From assembly GCA_030142905.1 (NCBI GenBank), contig JASJOG010000076.1, positions 124,001-188,000 of the forward strand: a stretch of DNA of 64,000 nt. Reading direction: 5' to 3'. Numbering within the stretch: position 1 is the first letter of the stretch; every line of letters starts with the position of its first letter. Origin of the DNA: Heliopora coerulea (taxonomy: Eukaryota; Cnidaria; Anthozoa; Scleralcyonacea; Helioporidae). Positions 33,501 to 47,400 of the stretch are shown here, in pieces. Under the pieces are notes generated by a model. The model did not search any database and was not told the DNA's origin. It saw only the letters and a list, made by a program, of their open reading frames with translations. A program made the translations under genes and the position numbers.

Positions 33501-33899
33501 CTGTCGATATCAGTTGACTTGACTGTATGGTTGATGACTGCGCGTGAGCAATTTTACATATGTAATGATTTCCCTCGCTACAATGCTTCTGTACCAGACG
33601 TCCGCCATTAAGTCCCTTTATGGCAATACACTGACCAGAATTTCGATCAAAAGGAGTCGGAACTTTCCTCGCAGCAAATGTTGGGTCAGTCTCATCAGTG
33701 AATCGCCAAGGAGGCTGCTGGCCAGTGTATTTCAACCCAGTCCAGTATATCTGATTTTTGTCTCTCATTGCTTGTGTGATTTCGTTGAATTCATTTTCAT
33801 TAGCGAAGCTGGACAAGTGGCCACCATGATTTTGGCAATCTGCCTCTGCTTCAGTTTGAATTTTGGAACTATCAACAACTTCTTTGTACGTATATCGCC
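33501..33899 (-). CDS. C-type-lectin-like domain exon
   Basis: A 399-nt symmetric phase-1 exon (acceptor CAATTTAG, donor GTATGA) holding one complete C-type-lectin-like domain. Visible family marks are EAEADCQNHGGHLSSFANE (helix 2 Cys and the HLSS turn), YWTGLKYTG at the WIGL position, QCIAIKG, and a closing C….YICKI. EPN/QPD and WND motifs are absent, so calcium-dependent sugar binding is not expected in the standard way. The domain is followed by a Ser/Thr-rich tail (AQSSTIQSSQLIST) that continues across the splice junction. It belongs with the 35258-35626 exon and possibly with the adhesion GPCR downstream. Confidence 0.8.
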
Positions 33900-34647
33900 C
33901 TAAATTGTAGACATATTAATGACTTGAACACAAAAGCAAGAAATGTCAATGACATGGGACCAAACCCGAATGAATATTGATCATTGATGACATGGTTTCT
34001 GCCCCTTCACAGCAATATTGTACTTCAGTCCAACCCAGTAATTTTATCAAAAGTTTCATTTGACCTTTTATGGCTGAACTAGTTTGTACCAAGTGTTTTT
34101 ATACGTTGATTCAGTGGGCTTTATTTATCTCACGTAATACCTTTTTTGTTTGGGATTGCCATCAATTCAAACTGGATAAGCGAGAGCATATTGACATTCC
34201 AGTGTACATTAACATTTTGAGCGCCACAAAAACCAACCAGAAAAATAAATTATAATGAAGTATGATCATATCAGAACAATAATGTTTTTTGTATATATTT
34301 TTGTAATGCTATGTCCAGCTATGGTTTTGAGGCTCCCACAATGTGTTTGACATTAATCAAAATGACAAGGTCAATTTTTCATCGTATCATTTTTTTTGTC
34401 TCTGGCCTGAAGAGGAACACAAAGTCCGAAAGGTCGTCAGTAATATGTAAATACAGCCAAATTATGTTTTTGACTTTCAGTGAGTTCTTTTCTTCGCTCT
34501 CGTTTACCGACACGTTACATTTTGCCACTCGTCCATGGCTGATTACAAGGCAGAAGTGTCGTGTTTTCAAGTCGCCACAGAGAAAAAGAAATGAAGCATA
34601 GGCTGCCTTCATATACAAAAATTAGGATTTCTCTTCGGAAAACGTCA

Positions 34648-34752
34648 TCTTGTTAGCTTGATATTGGAGTTACGAACAAGACAAGACAGAGACAAAGCAC
34701 CTTTGTCTCTGTCTTGTCTTGTTCCTAACTTCGATATCAAGCGAACAAGATG
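34648..34752. repeat. Hairpin repeat, about 50-nt arms
   Basis: ACAAGACAAGACAGAGACAA and its inverse, with flanking AGCTTGATAT / ATATCAAGC, form a near-perfect palindrome with almost no loop. It sits in the intron between the two lectin-like exons. Confidence 0.7.
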
Positions 34753-35257
34753 AACACATGATTGTGGCAAGCGAGAATCCCTCCCTTGGTGTTGTGTTGT
34801 TGCGCCGCTGCCTACGATTTTAACAAGATGAAGTTTTGCGGATTATGCTTCATTCTTTGCTTTTTGAAATTAAGACTTCTTTTGCACTATATGAATATAT
34901 CTCAAGCGTAAGTGAGTTAAAACATTTGAAAAATAAAGCGAAGGAGCTCAAAAATTAAATTAATAATAATAATAAAACAGACAAGCAAACAGCAAACAAA
35001 AGAAATAAACAAATAAACGAACAAATGAACGACCAAGTCGAAAACTACCAGACAAATCAACAGTAAAACACACCAACAAATAGACAATGATAGAAGTAAC
35101 CCAACAAGAAATAATCAAACAAGCAAACGGGAAATCTACAAAGCTGCAACCTTAATGGAAGTAAACAATTATGCAAAAACCGCCCAACAAACCAAAAATG
35201 ATCACATGAAATGCTGTATGATAAAGATTTTAATGCTAGTTGATCATCCATTCATAC

Positions 35258-35626
35258 CTGCGGATATAATCCGAGATTCTTTGGAAACTTTGCAAATATA
35301 ATATTCCTGATGGGAACAATCCCTTTGCTCTAACTTTCTTGGCGTTTTTCGGATAACAACACACAACTTTCCACTGGTTTCATTGAAGGAGAATTGTCTT
35401 CTTACAAATGTTGTACTGGCACCATCAGAAAATTCCAGAGTACGTGAATCCGTATTGTACGTCAGTCCAGTCCAGTAAGGTGAAGTAAGATTTGACATAC
35501 TAGATGTTACTTCAGTCAGTTCATCTTCACTGCTAACACTGCACAAGTGTCCATCTAGCGTTTCACACCGACTCTCTGCTACATTTTGTGAAACTCTCAT
35601 TTCAACAGCTATGTAGTCAAATTCAC
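35258..35626 (-). CDS. C-type-lectin-like domain exon
   Basis: A 369-nt symmetric phase-1 exon (acceptor TACATTTTAG, donor GTATGA). It reads DYIAVEMRVSQNVAESRCET, then GHLCSVSSEDELTEV, YWTGLTYN, LCVVIRK, and a closing RDCSHQEYYICK: the Cys, WIGL-like and terminal Cys pattern of a C-type-lectin-like domain. The usual calcium-binding EPN/QPD and WND motifs are missing. It is probably the first such module after the signal peptide at 36845-36935. The following intron (33900-35257) carries a long hairpin near 34.65 kb. Confidence 0.8.
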
Positions 35627-36702
35627 CTAAAATGTAAACCAATAACATCAGATACGAGCAATACATAGTCCCTGTTTCTCCTTAATTTAGCTAAGCACCT
35701 AAATTGACAGGATTGAAACTTTTCGCATTCACTGAGCGATTGAACTGAATTTGGCAAGTCCTCTGCAACAATGTTTCTGAGCGCCTTGGTGTTGAAATAA
35801 TTTACCCTTGTAAAGGGAGAAACCTTTGTAACACCTTACATTCTGCTTTTTGTTCTCGCAGTAGATCATGTAGGAATTTCTTTACATTTCAAAAGCTGAT
35901 CAAACACAGCTTGAACTGTTTTTCAGGGATTTTTGATCAGAAATGCATATTTTTATTCGCATTCAGTTGCGCTTCTTGTCTTTCCAACTTTTATTCATAA
36001 CGTTCCTTGTTTTGAAGTTTTTCTTGTAACATTGTCATTTTTTCTTGTCTTGAAACACAAAAATAAACGGCTCAGGGGAGACATCTTTCTGGAACTTAAA
36101 TTCTACGACACGTCACAACGAATTACTCCAAAGGACACAAGACTTTTCCATGATTCAAACAGCTTGCTTAGGTTCGAGAAAGAAATTTTGTTTTGGCTCT
36201 TGATGTGGACAAAATGTTGACTTTTTAGCGAAACGTGAAATTTTGTCTCAAAATGTTTCAATGATGGTTACGATAAGCGAACATCAAATTTCTAAAACGG
36301 AAATTACAATTATTTCACGAATTGTCATCGGATTTATAATGTCGAAAATATACGTTACGTCCCACCAATTTATTAAAAAAGCCTGCAGTCCCCGAACCCA
36401 AAATTCTGGATTATTGTATTATGCACGACATTTGGATACGAACGGTTAATTTTATGCGACAAGGTACGCTCGTGTTACAAACATGAGATAAATTGCCATG
36501 TAGTTATTTCGACTCAATTTGAAATAACAGCGTTGCCCAAGAATTACAACAAGCAGTATGTATTCAAGTTGTCGGTGAAGTACTGAGAAATATGAAAATT
36601 AAATGAGAAAATTATTAAGTTTCAGGCTTGTCGTTAACCTTCTGCGATATCGTCGCATTGCCGTTGGATCGCCGAGGTACATGCCAAGCTTCTGATCATT
36701 AC

Positions 36703-36789
36703 CCAACCACCCATCACAGCCACAGATTCTCAATCGCGGCCTTTTCAGCGAGGAAGCGCACGGCAATTCCAGTTGAAACACAGAACGGC
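36703..36789 (-). CDS. Possible short second exon
   Basis: The open frame from a CACCACAG acceptor reads RSVFQLELPCASSLKRPRLR then ICGCDGWLG, and reaches a GTAATG donor in phase 1 (87 nt). A later donor at 36638 would give phase 2. Three cysteines and the position after a signal exon make it plausible, but no family is recognised and the lectin-like exon can join the signal exon directly. Confidence 0.3.
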
Positions 36790-36844
36790 CTGTGGTGAAT
36801 ACATTCAATACTTAACATTTGGCATTCTCTGCGACTTTACTCAC

Positions 36845-36935
36845 CATTTACCAGGCAAACTTGGCAAATCATGGCGACAGCAATGTAGACAAAACGGTTG
36901 CGTTGACTCATCCAGTTTAGAGAAGTGATCTTCAT
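36845..36935 (-). CDS. Signal-peptide first exon of the upstream lectin-domain gene or isoform
   Basis: The ATG at 36935-36933 opens a 30-codon exon. It begins MKITSLNWMSQRNRF, followed by the hydrophobic core VYIAVAMICQVCLVNG, and ends in phase 1 at a GTGAGT donor. This is a convincing secretory signal and sets the 5' limit of the lectin/beta-domain block. The phase matches the lectin-like exon at 35258-35626. Confidence 0.65.
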
Positions 36936-36939
36936 GTTC

Positions 36940-39900
36940 GCCTTCGCTTGTTAAGACACAAGAATTCGGAGATGAACCGCCGCGAGGGAATCGTGGTTTC
37001 TATATAAGACAACTGGAAATCAAAATTCTGACAAACTTTTTTTTCAAAAGTGAGTAATGGTAGGCAAAATTGGTCGAAGTGTGATGTGACTACGATTCAG
37101 ATATAACTGTATTTTGAAAATGTTAAGCAGATTACTCGTTTCATGTTGCCTAGGATAGTAAAAAGAACACGAATCAACTAAATCTAAGCTCTCAAACAAA
37201 TCCTGCTCTTCATTGGAATCTTTAATCTTGGGAAGCTAAGAAACATATTCGAAGACCAAGTAAGGGCGCTGTTCAGGAAGCCGGTGTGTTAGTGCTCTTT
37301 CGTAGAAGAAACCATAAAATAAAGAAGTCCACGAAAATACAAAGAAACCAAGTTCAAACCTTTATCATATAATTGGTTTATTTGTTGCAGAGTCCATTCA
37401 GAAGAAAAAACTTCGGGCCAAATTATTCGCTCAGGCGGTTACAATAAATTTAATCACGAACCCAACAAACGTCAGTGATAAATTATTCACCACCTAAAAT
37501 ATTAATCCGGTTTTAACTTCTTCGACGTCATGTGATTGTTTGTGATAATTAAAGTTAGAAGACGTGGTAATAGAGGAACCAGGCGGGAACCTTAAGCGAA
37601 GTGTAAAGAGTAGTGCCCAGCATGTTGTACGAAATGTATACAAGAAGAACTCGTAACTTTTAAGAATAATTAGGAAACAGAGACTAACCTTTCGTTGCAG
37701 CGCGCAACATCATCCGAGTGAGACAATAGGTAGGATTACATCAATTATATATCTATCTAGGACTATCTAGGATTATATTACAATCGGAGAGACTAGAATA
37801 AAAGTGACAGCAAGGTACAGAAGGGAGAAGGAATGATACATTGACGTGAAGTAGTAAGCACTCGCATGTCTATCACAACTTCCATTCAGAGAAACCGCTC
37901 GCGAAACTCAAATGCAATACAATAGGGATACAAGTGCGAAAGAATACAAAACAACTAAACACTTTGTACTTCTTCGGTCAAGGGGTATAGTGTAAAACAA
38001 AATAAAAAGAGAAACTTATGCGAACTGCCTGAAAGGGAATGTGAGAGGGTATAATGACAACCACAGTCGTCGGATCATCTTGTCACGATCATCTTGACTG
38101 ACAGTCAGTTTGAGTAAACCAAAGAGCGTCATTTAAGAAATTCAAAACTGACCTCGGTTTTCTTATTAGACAACAAGAGGAATCTTAAAAAAGGACGAGC
38201 CCAACTGCCGAACTAAATTCACTTCAAACGCAACTAATTTCAAAGGGCTACCATTTCAAATATCCAACGCTATTTCAAGATCTTAACAAAAATCTACTCG
38301 AACAATGAATTAATTCATTCATTTGCATTTAACTCGATGTGTGCTAACTGCGTAGTTAGTTTTTTTGCCTTTTTTAGCCTTAAATAACCAATATGGTAAG
38401 TTACTCTGAAAATGGATATTACATTCTTTCGTTCTATGGTATAATACTTATACACACAGTCGCTCACTTGAATGGGATGAGTGACCTAAATAGCCGATTA
38501 TTTGAAAGTAACACTTTAATGCATTAATATTCAACCCAACTCTCCATGAGCCAACCATTACCTTGCACAAATTTCAAAGACAAATTACCAGCCCTTGTAA
38601 TCTCTTGCTGTTCAAAAAAATGTGACAAATCAATCTTTGTAAGATGATGTGTTCCAACATGGCTAAGCAGTTACGAGGTTCCAGAATCAGAAAAATTCAT
38701 TGACAATCTTTTCGTTAAAATTCCCCTGAAGGCCACCGCTCGAAGAACAGCAAATTGATCAAATAACATTAAATTTTAAAATCAACTGACCTATTTAGGG
38801 ACTCATTACATTGGAGAATTCCAACCCAGGCTGAAATCCGAACTCGGATAACCGTGCTGAAATTTCAAACGGCAAGTCTGGCGTGAAGTTTTTTAAAAAT
38901 CCCCTGGAATTGCCAGGGGATTTTTAAAGGATTTTCTCGCTTGTTTGGGCGTTATATTTAGTTTCGCTGACCGTGCCGAGATAGCCCGGACTGAAACGAA
39001 AAATGTTGCGAAGGCAGTTCTGAACGAAGTAGAAAAAGTTTAAAAGTCTTATTCTGCCTAAAAACGAGAGAACAAGGTAGTGACGTTTCGAGCCAAACTT
39101 CTTCATCAACATCTAATGTCGAACGTTTACTTCTCATATTTATCTCCTACCGTTTTCGAACATATGACACTAAGTGTTCTCGATTTCAGCTCAGATTTCG
39201 CTCGGACGAAAAGCTATCCTTCGTGTAACCGGCCGTCAGGTCGAAAAGTACTTTGCCTGTAACTGTTAGTCGCCCATAATTCCCTACCTTGACTTGCTCT
39301 AAAGGGGCATTAAACAAGCCCTTATACGTTTATGTGGAAGAAATATTTTGTGCCAATCCTCGTCAGTAATAATTTTGTACTCAACCTACTTCATGCAAAC
39401 TAAGCGACATAAGGTCAGTTCACGCGATAGCGAAATATCACCAGTCGCGGTCGATATATGTCGCTAGTGTGAACGAGGGAACATTATGACATAATAGAAG
39501 TATAACATGGATAACGGTACAAGGGAAAAAAAATTGATCTTTTCTTTATGCCGTTATATTCATGTCGTAATGTCGTTATGTCCCTGGTTATGAAGGCCCT
39601 TCATGAAGGCTTTCGCTCGACACCTCAGTACTTTGTTCGCTCGTTCTTTTTCCGCGGAGTACTCCATTAAAACGTTTTGTACTTTGTCTACAACTGACTA
39701 CACAGCACTCAAAAAAAATCGAGGAATGTGAAACTCTCTTCTTTTGAATATTAAATCAATCCATAATGACCGATTTATACTAAAACTTACTGGTCAAAAC
39801 ACGAAGAACTTTTCATCATAACATTATTTATTGACAAGGACTCTAGACTCCGAATGTGGTACAAGAATAGTTCACTGATACATTGTCCTTTGTTGACAGA

Positions 39901-41430
39901 GGTAAATAAAGTCACAAGTCATATCAACTCAAGAATGTCTCTCGACAGTCGTAACACAAACATAACCAGGAGATGTTTATGAGTTGCAGAACAGATTTTT
40001 GCTTTAGCACAGGTATTTTATAATCAAATCAAGTAACTGATAAAGAAGTAATCAGCACTTGAGCCGACTGTGCAGAAATAATTAACAGAACTGTGAAAGA
40101 AAATGCGAAATCTCAGATTGTTGACAAGATGCGTTTGCAAGATAAAAGCCAAATTCAAGGACCATAACAATTTAATCCATTACCACAGGATGTTTGTGAA
40201 CTCGCATGACGGAATATTTTTGAGAAGCGTTTCAAACAGTATGTTTTACCTTAAAACTAGTAGTTTTGTTTTAACTATCTTTACACCTACATCAACGTAT
40301 GCTAACCTGTACTCATCTATTGGCTCAACAATCTGCTGCTTATTCGCTACTCTTTTCCCTGCACACTGATTCATCGAAACCTATCAGCAAATGAAAATAC
40401 ACACGATAACTGTTCCCTATGTCGATTGTTCTATGAAACAAATGAAATCCACTCGACTTTCTAGTCTGTTTCATAAATCAAATTTTAAATTGGGGTATCG
40501 ACTTTTTTATTGAGCGTTGCCAGGAATGTCTAGGAGGCGTAGTTATTTGGGGATTGCTTCAGCAGTAGCTGGAGCGTCCGATTGAAGAATTCGCATCGAA
40601 GATGATTGTACACAATCAAGGTTTACCACACAAGGAAGAAGAGTTTACGATATTCATTCTGCATATTCTGTTGCTCAGTGTTTATAGATGACAAGTGCCC
40701 AAGCTGTTCATGCCGTGAACTCAAAAAAGTTCTCTGAGCTTCTGATGGGAGCTTTCAGATCAGTGGTGAGATGCTGCAACCATTCAGTTGCGAGGACTAA
40801 GATTGTGACTCTCCCTCCACTAAAGTGCATTGGATACAATTTCGAGCCTGTAATGTACGTAACCTTCCCGCTCACCATCTGAGACCATGCATCTTACTGT
40901 CAGGGTACCTCATCGACGATCAGAATGTCCCGTGCTCCTGTCCCGTTATGAGCTCAGAAAACTTTTCTGAGTACATAGTTTGGGAAGAAAGGGCACTTTA
41001 GTAAGCATTGATCTTATCCCTAACATGGAAATCACGCGAGAGTTCGGCGCTGAATGACTTTCTAGGGAAAAGTGACCTCAAGCCTTAATGTCAGTCCTTC
41101 TTAACAGATCTAGTTTTGGTTCACTGACCAACTTTTAACGACCCAAAGACAACGACGCGTTTTCAGTTTTCGCAAATTTCTAAGAAAAGTTTCACATGGT
41201 AGTTAAACAGCAAGGTGCTGCACGTATGCATAGATATAGCGTGAAATAACTTACATGTTTCAACCAATATTGATCACAGTACATGTATAACATGACAAAT
41301 AAGTTACATTATAAAAAATTATATTTTTCCGTCCGACATCCTTCTGAAAGAAAACAGACTAAGTCCATAAAAAGCTTCATTAATGTTCAATACTCAGAAA
41401 TGTGATTCTTATCCTTGACAAGGACGACTG
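36940..41430. other. Intergenic stretch between the lectin-domain block and SRRT
   Basis: About 4.5 kb. Open frames at 39080-39262, 40103-40369 and 40688-40882 have no recognisable family. One perfect short hairpin is present (38890-38930). It must contain the SRRT 3' untranslated region (just left of 41434) and the promoter for the signal exon at 36935. Confidence 0.6.
38890..38930. repeat. Short perfect hairpin
   Basis: TTTTTAAAAATCCCCTGG and CCAGGGGATTTTTAAAG flank a 5-6-nt loop. It is isolated, with no gene nearby, and resembles a MITE tip or recombination relic. Confidence 0.5.
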
Positions 41431-41433
41431 GCT

Positions 41434-44400
41434 TCAGAAGAACTCGAAATCATCGCCAGGAGCGTCCAAATCTTTGTACTGGACAATCTGCCTCGGGTCA
41501 CGGCGCACGGAACCACTATAGAAAAGAATATCTTAAATAAGAAACTGCACGAAGAGATGTTTCAACAGCTATGGAGTTTGGTGTGGAAGTCTAACAAAGA
41601 GAAGTTAAGCGCGATTATAACCAGGGTGGAACATCAAAATCTATACAAACTCGATGAAAATTAGCTCAAACAATGAACTACAGCACACTTATTTGCACGG
41701 GAATCGGTTCACGCAAAGCTCGCATCCGTGACGCTAAGTCTTAACCATAAGATAAATATTAAAACAGCCAACTGCAACACAGATTCTCCGATACATGTAC
41801 ATCGCCTGACGGGTCTGATCCCTGATTTTCTTGTTTACTTGGACGTGGGTTACAATCGAAAGCGAGCGAAACTATACGAGTGTCAAAGGCTTGAGTTAGG
41901 TCACAGTTCTAATCTTGTGTCATAGCTTCCGCATGTTCTCGGACCGGGCGCATATCCCCACAGGTTAGTAGGAGTGTTCCGATCGCCTTAGCTTCGCTGT
42001 TTGTGGTCCCCAGTTCAGACCAGGTGCATGGTAACTCTTGGAGGAGTTATTTGTAACTTCATTTAGCCGTCAACTTAAAGGAAAATTGAGCAAAAATGAT
42101 CACTTGGCCCGAAGCAGGATAAGAAACAACGAAGCTAAATTGATCATCTGATAGACCAGCCCGACAAAAATACGGTGTTGCAACCTACTAAAGACGGGTA
42201 CATTATCCTGGAAAGTCAACTCTTTCCTGCGCTCTTCGTCCAAAAGAAACCACATTAAAAGTCCAAAAACGTTGATTGCGTCCTTACCGCACGCTGTCAG
42301 GTAAAAACAGCTCAGCATCGTTTCTACTGCACTGTCAAAACTTAAAATGTTGATTACTGTGCGTCGCTGCAAACGTTTAGTTTGAACGTTATTGTTGAAA
42401 TAATGTGAACTGTGGGCTTGGTTACGGAGACGTGCTATCGGTAGATTACTTTTCCCATGTCAGAAAAATGCAGTTTTAGGGTAACAATTTTGTCGTAAAC
42501 TGAATCTTTCTCAGTTTTTGGTCACTTACCGCCTCGGCTTTGTTTGGTACGACTGTCCTCTGTTGCTGAAGTGATCTGGGCCAGTGCGGAATGTTGGTGA
42601 AACCTGAGACGAAGCAAACCCACCTCGACCACCTGGATCAACAAAAAATAAATAAATAAATAAATAAAATAAAAAAAGATCAGTTAATAAATACATTAGT
42701 CGTCGCAAATATCACTCTCTTCTCGGGTAAAGGACGCAGAACGAGATTACTTTATAACATCCACCGAATCCTGAAAATGGTTTCACCGACATTTGGTATG
42801 TAGCAGCGTACGGAGTTCAATTTTTGGTTAAGGTTAGAGTGAGGGTTAGTGTTAAACTATTACAGTAACAGCATCAACTCTGACCCTGGTTATTATCGTA
42901 ACTGTAGCTCTCAGGTTTTAGCCAGACATGATTTAAAAACCAGCTGTGCTCTTGTGATGTGAACTGTCCGACTGTAGAGAAGACGAGACTGGATCGCCAG
43001 AAGAAGACATTCCATGTGCGGGATAAACAGACCACGCACTCGAGCGGGGCAAAAAAAGTAAACTCAATCTTTCGATGCACAACGTTTCACCTCGATTGCC
43101 TACGGCCTTCGACGCACCATCACAGTAACTGGGCGTGTGAACAGAAGCTTTTAACTTGAAGCTTCAACGTTATGTTCTACAATAAACCACCACCCACATA
43201 AGTGAAAGGACGTTTCCCATACGTGGTAGACCGAGACTTACTGACTCTTAGACTGGTAAATTTCTTGAACATACTGACCTGGCTGCATCATTCCAACTCG
43301 TCCCCATCCCATGGCGCCTTGCAAACCGACTGGGGGCGAAACTCCAGCGGGAAAAGGTTGGTTTCCCGGCATACTCTGCGAAGCGGACCTTACTTCTGGT
43401 TCACTTGGTCGTTTCGGGTCGTACACAAAGTTATTGAAAAAGGTAACCTAACAAACGCAATTAGTAATGAGTTATATGACATATTTCATTAGTAATCCTG
43501 AATTATTTAAAAAAAAAATTTCGAATGAACGGCAAACCTTCTAATCTTCCCATAAATTCCCGCGTCTAACACAGGCTCGTTTAAAAACGCGTGTTTATTA
43601 AGATACAATTAAATATATTAACATCATTCATCCATGTAATATTAGTATCAGTTATTAATTGGATTAATGGTTCCGTTCGCTCCTTTATTCATCTCTTCCA
43701 ATTTCAACTCATCTACCTGTCCAGAAATATAAAACGTGTGTGTGTAAAATTAATTGTATCATACATATCGCATGTCTCTGACCGATCGAAACATGGACAT
43801 TACCAAGTAACATTCATGTTATTGCTAACCAGAGATTTACTTTAGCACACGTTCTTAATCGAGTACCCGGTACAGAGAAAGAACCAAAACTCGACCGGTC
43901 GGTGCTGAACAGTGATAACTGTCAATTCACGAGACTCTGAAGATGGGATACTTAGCTTCGCTTTAGCATGTAAAAGTCACACTTTCAGTAAAAATAAGTC
44001 CAGACACGGTTAGAGCACCCCTTGGGCAAACTTGGGTCAGTTTAAATACCATGCAGATTAATTGTTTTTGTATGTACTGTATGAGTGATCCAAGGCTTAC
44101 TGGAAGACCACTATTTTCATGTAACCTTTTTTTCTTTTTGTAAATATTCTATCAATGAAATGGCACCGCGGTTGTAAATAAAAATTATTAGTATCGGCAT
44201 TAGTTTATCAGTACCAACTTTAGTAAGAGGCTTTAATACGTGGACCTCTATGCAGATCTCCCTTTGTTAGCTGGATAATTGTTTTTACCTCGGTTTTTAC
44301 GGCCTCAATCTTGTCTGCATGTTTGTTGAAGATATGCTTTTTAACGAACTCTGGTCCGCGAAACTTTTTACCACTCAAAGGACAAAGCCATTTGTCTTTC

Positions 44401-47400
44401 GCCAGCTCTTGCGTGTTCGCCTGGATAAACTTTTCCATTTCCGTGAAGAATGTAGTTAAGGAATAGATACTGTTTCAACTAGACAAACCCACTAATCCCT
44501 TTCAGGTAAAAAGTCAAAAGAAAAAGAATGCATGGAGGTAAACAAGTACTTTCGGTACGCCTGAACGTACGCGTGCATTAAAGGGAGCAGGTGGATGGGA
44601 AGGGATATGACAGGACGGGAGGGGATAGGGTAGATGGGTAAACAGAGGTTGAGTTGAGCATGTGTTTTTATATGGCTGACTCACAAGCCCACTCAAGTAC
44701 CGAAATTGCTGTTAAAAATAAGTGAACAAATAACTGGACAAACAGTAAATGGATATTGAGGTAAACTACTAGAAGCATCAACAGACAGATGCAAGAATAT
44801 GTGAAAATTTAAATCCGATTATGACAAGGATATTGATCTTGATCTTTCTTTCCCAAATGGTTGGCATCTTCATCCGCGAGTCGCTCTTTTTTCTGGAGAT
44901 GTTGTTCTAGTTTCTGGTGAAGGTTCTTGTGCCATTCAGTAACTACAATGCAGAAAATTAGCCAGTTATGAAATCTTCACCAAGAATGCGCGTAAGAGAA
45001 TAATATCGCAAGTATTTTAGCGACCCCTATTCGAGAACATTATATAACTGAATTATTTTAAGGCATTATCGAACATTAGGTAGTGTAATTCGCATGAGAT
45101 ATTTGCATCAGAAAAACCACGCCGATCGTTCGTTGATTTTTCACATGAAGACCGATGTTTAATCCATTACAGCGACAGTAAACACGCGCTACCTTCTTCA
45201 TAATTGACTTTGTCTGGCAACGAATTCCTGATGTGAATTATTCCACATCTGTTAGGCATGTCATCCTCATACAAATACTCCGCTCCACTATAGTAATCAA
45301 GCGAGTGCACAATGCGGAGGTACAGCACTAAATAGTCCAATAATTTCACCAAGCTTTCATCCACTGTTGGCTGGGGATGAGCCGAGATCTGCCCTGATGG
45401 TTGCGCTTGTCCCTCATCGGGGATTTGCCCCTCTTCGTCATCAGTTTTTGTGACTGTTTCCTCTTTCTTTACCGGGATATCATTCGGCAAATTTGTAGGC
45501 AGCAAGGCCAAAACTGGGTTAGTTTTAGGGATAGTTTCCTCTGCTACCAGTTCGGATTTCTTCTCAATCAAGTCTGTTTCTTCTTTTGGTGGAGTAACAC
45601 TTTCGCTTGATTCCTGCATTTATGAAGGTTAAAAATAAAACGATTTTTTGAATATAAAATTATTAATCTATTCAGGAAACTGAAAACGACAATTTAGTGA
45701 TCTTCAAAAGGTGTCAAAAATTGACGCCTAATTTTTCAAATTACCCAACGGGCAATTTTCAGATAGATCTAGGGCTTACGGCCAATCTCCAAGTGGTCTT
45801 AGGCATTCTATTACCCACTTCGTACACTGGGATCAATTGTATTAGCCAGTCAGAGTTTGCTTAGGATTTATAATTTTATATATTGTAGTGTCAAACGTTT
45901 ACTTAAACATACCTCCGGCTTCTTGCCCTGGTCGGTTTTCTCTTCAATAGTCGACTCTGCCTTTTTCAATAATTCATCATCAACTTTCTTCACAGGTTCA
46001 TCCAGATTTTTCCACAGCCCAAACTTTTCATCCAGCTGTTGGATTAATTTTGTCGCCATATCGATGTCAGTTTTTACAATATCCTTCAAAACAGCAGCCC
46101 CGGATACCGTTCGTACCCGTCGTTGTAGTTCGCGGTTTACAACTGCATTTAGCTCGATTTCCTTTATCTAAGACAGATCGAAGACTTCAGACATGATAAT
46201 TTATATTATATTTATATCTAGCATACAGAAAATTGCTTGAGTGTCTCTGTGCTGCTTTAGAAACATGAATGACGTCATGTCAAGCAGAAAAATGCCTAGT
46301 GAAAGCTGAAGACATACCTTGATGTTATTTATACTCCAGCAAATATCTTTGATGGTCACATCTGGTTTAAACGTAATCCATCCTCGCCGGGAAAATCTAG
46401 CGAAAGAATTGTCGGTAAGACTATTTCAGCTAAGCTTTAGCATTGGTGCACATCTTCGCGTCAAGAAAGATGAGGTGAATTGCAGTCATCATGAATAGTC
46501 TTTTGGTAAGACTTTCACGTTCATCGGAAGAGACAATTACTCATGAAGAAAAAGCAAAAGAAATGAACGGTTAACTCTTACTTTCTCTCTGGAGCAGGGT
46601 CAGAAAGAACCACGCGCATGAAACCAGCAAAACGACTACAAACCTTGAATACGAAAAAACGAAGAAGCAATTTAGATAGAAAGCTGACATGTATATCAGG
46701 AGAGTGCTTTACAGGGATTTCTCAAACTCATTAATGATTCATAAAACAAAAACAAAAGATATACATAATTAATCAGTATTTAGGAGGAAGATTACAGCTG
46801 AAATTTCCCAACTTTCGGCTGGATTTTCTCCTAAAATACTGGTTCGTTTTAGAAGCAATTTCAAACACTCGTTTAGTGTTCTTCCTCCGATTTCCAGATA
46901 CCTCGAAACTCATAAAAAAAAACTCGGCTTCGCCTCGTTTTTCAACTCGTTTCTCGGTGTCTAGAAATTGGAGGAAGAATACCAAGTCGTGTTTGAAACA
47001 TTACTTAAAACACGAGGAGATAGCCGGCTGTTTTAGATCTGGTAACACACGAACTGCGAGTTTTTTAATTGTCTAATAAAATGAGTCTCATAATACGAAG
47101 GAATTTTGGACGTTAATGTTTTCTAAGCCAAAACAATTAAAACTTCACCTTCACATATAAAGTCACATATGTCTCCATTACATAAGACCCGACACGGTTA
47201 TGATTTCTCTTTGTATTTTCCTCATGAATTCTTAATCAATTGTATACATATGGAACGTCTTGACGAAAATCTCGTCAGGGTAAAAAAGAGCAATAAGAGA
47301 TGTAAATCATTGGCTGCTTATTGTCCCCACTCCCCAGTAATGCTATCGAATGCTCGACACTTAGTAAGCAAAGTTAGCCACTGGTTAACGGTGAGTACCC

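Noticed and set aside
46773..46985. Open frame of 70 codons
   Set aside because: It lies wholly inside a dispersed non-coding repeat.
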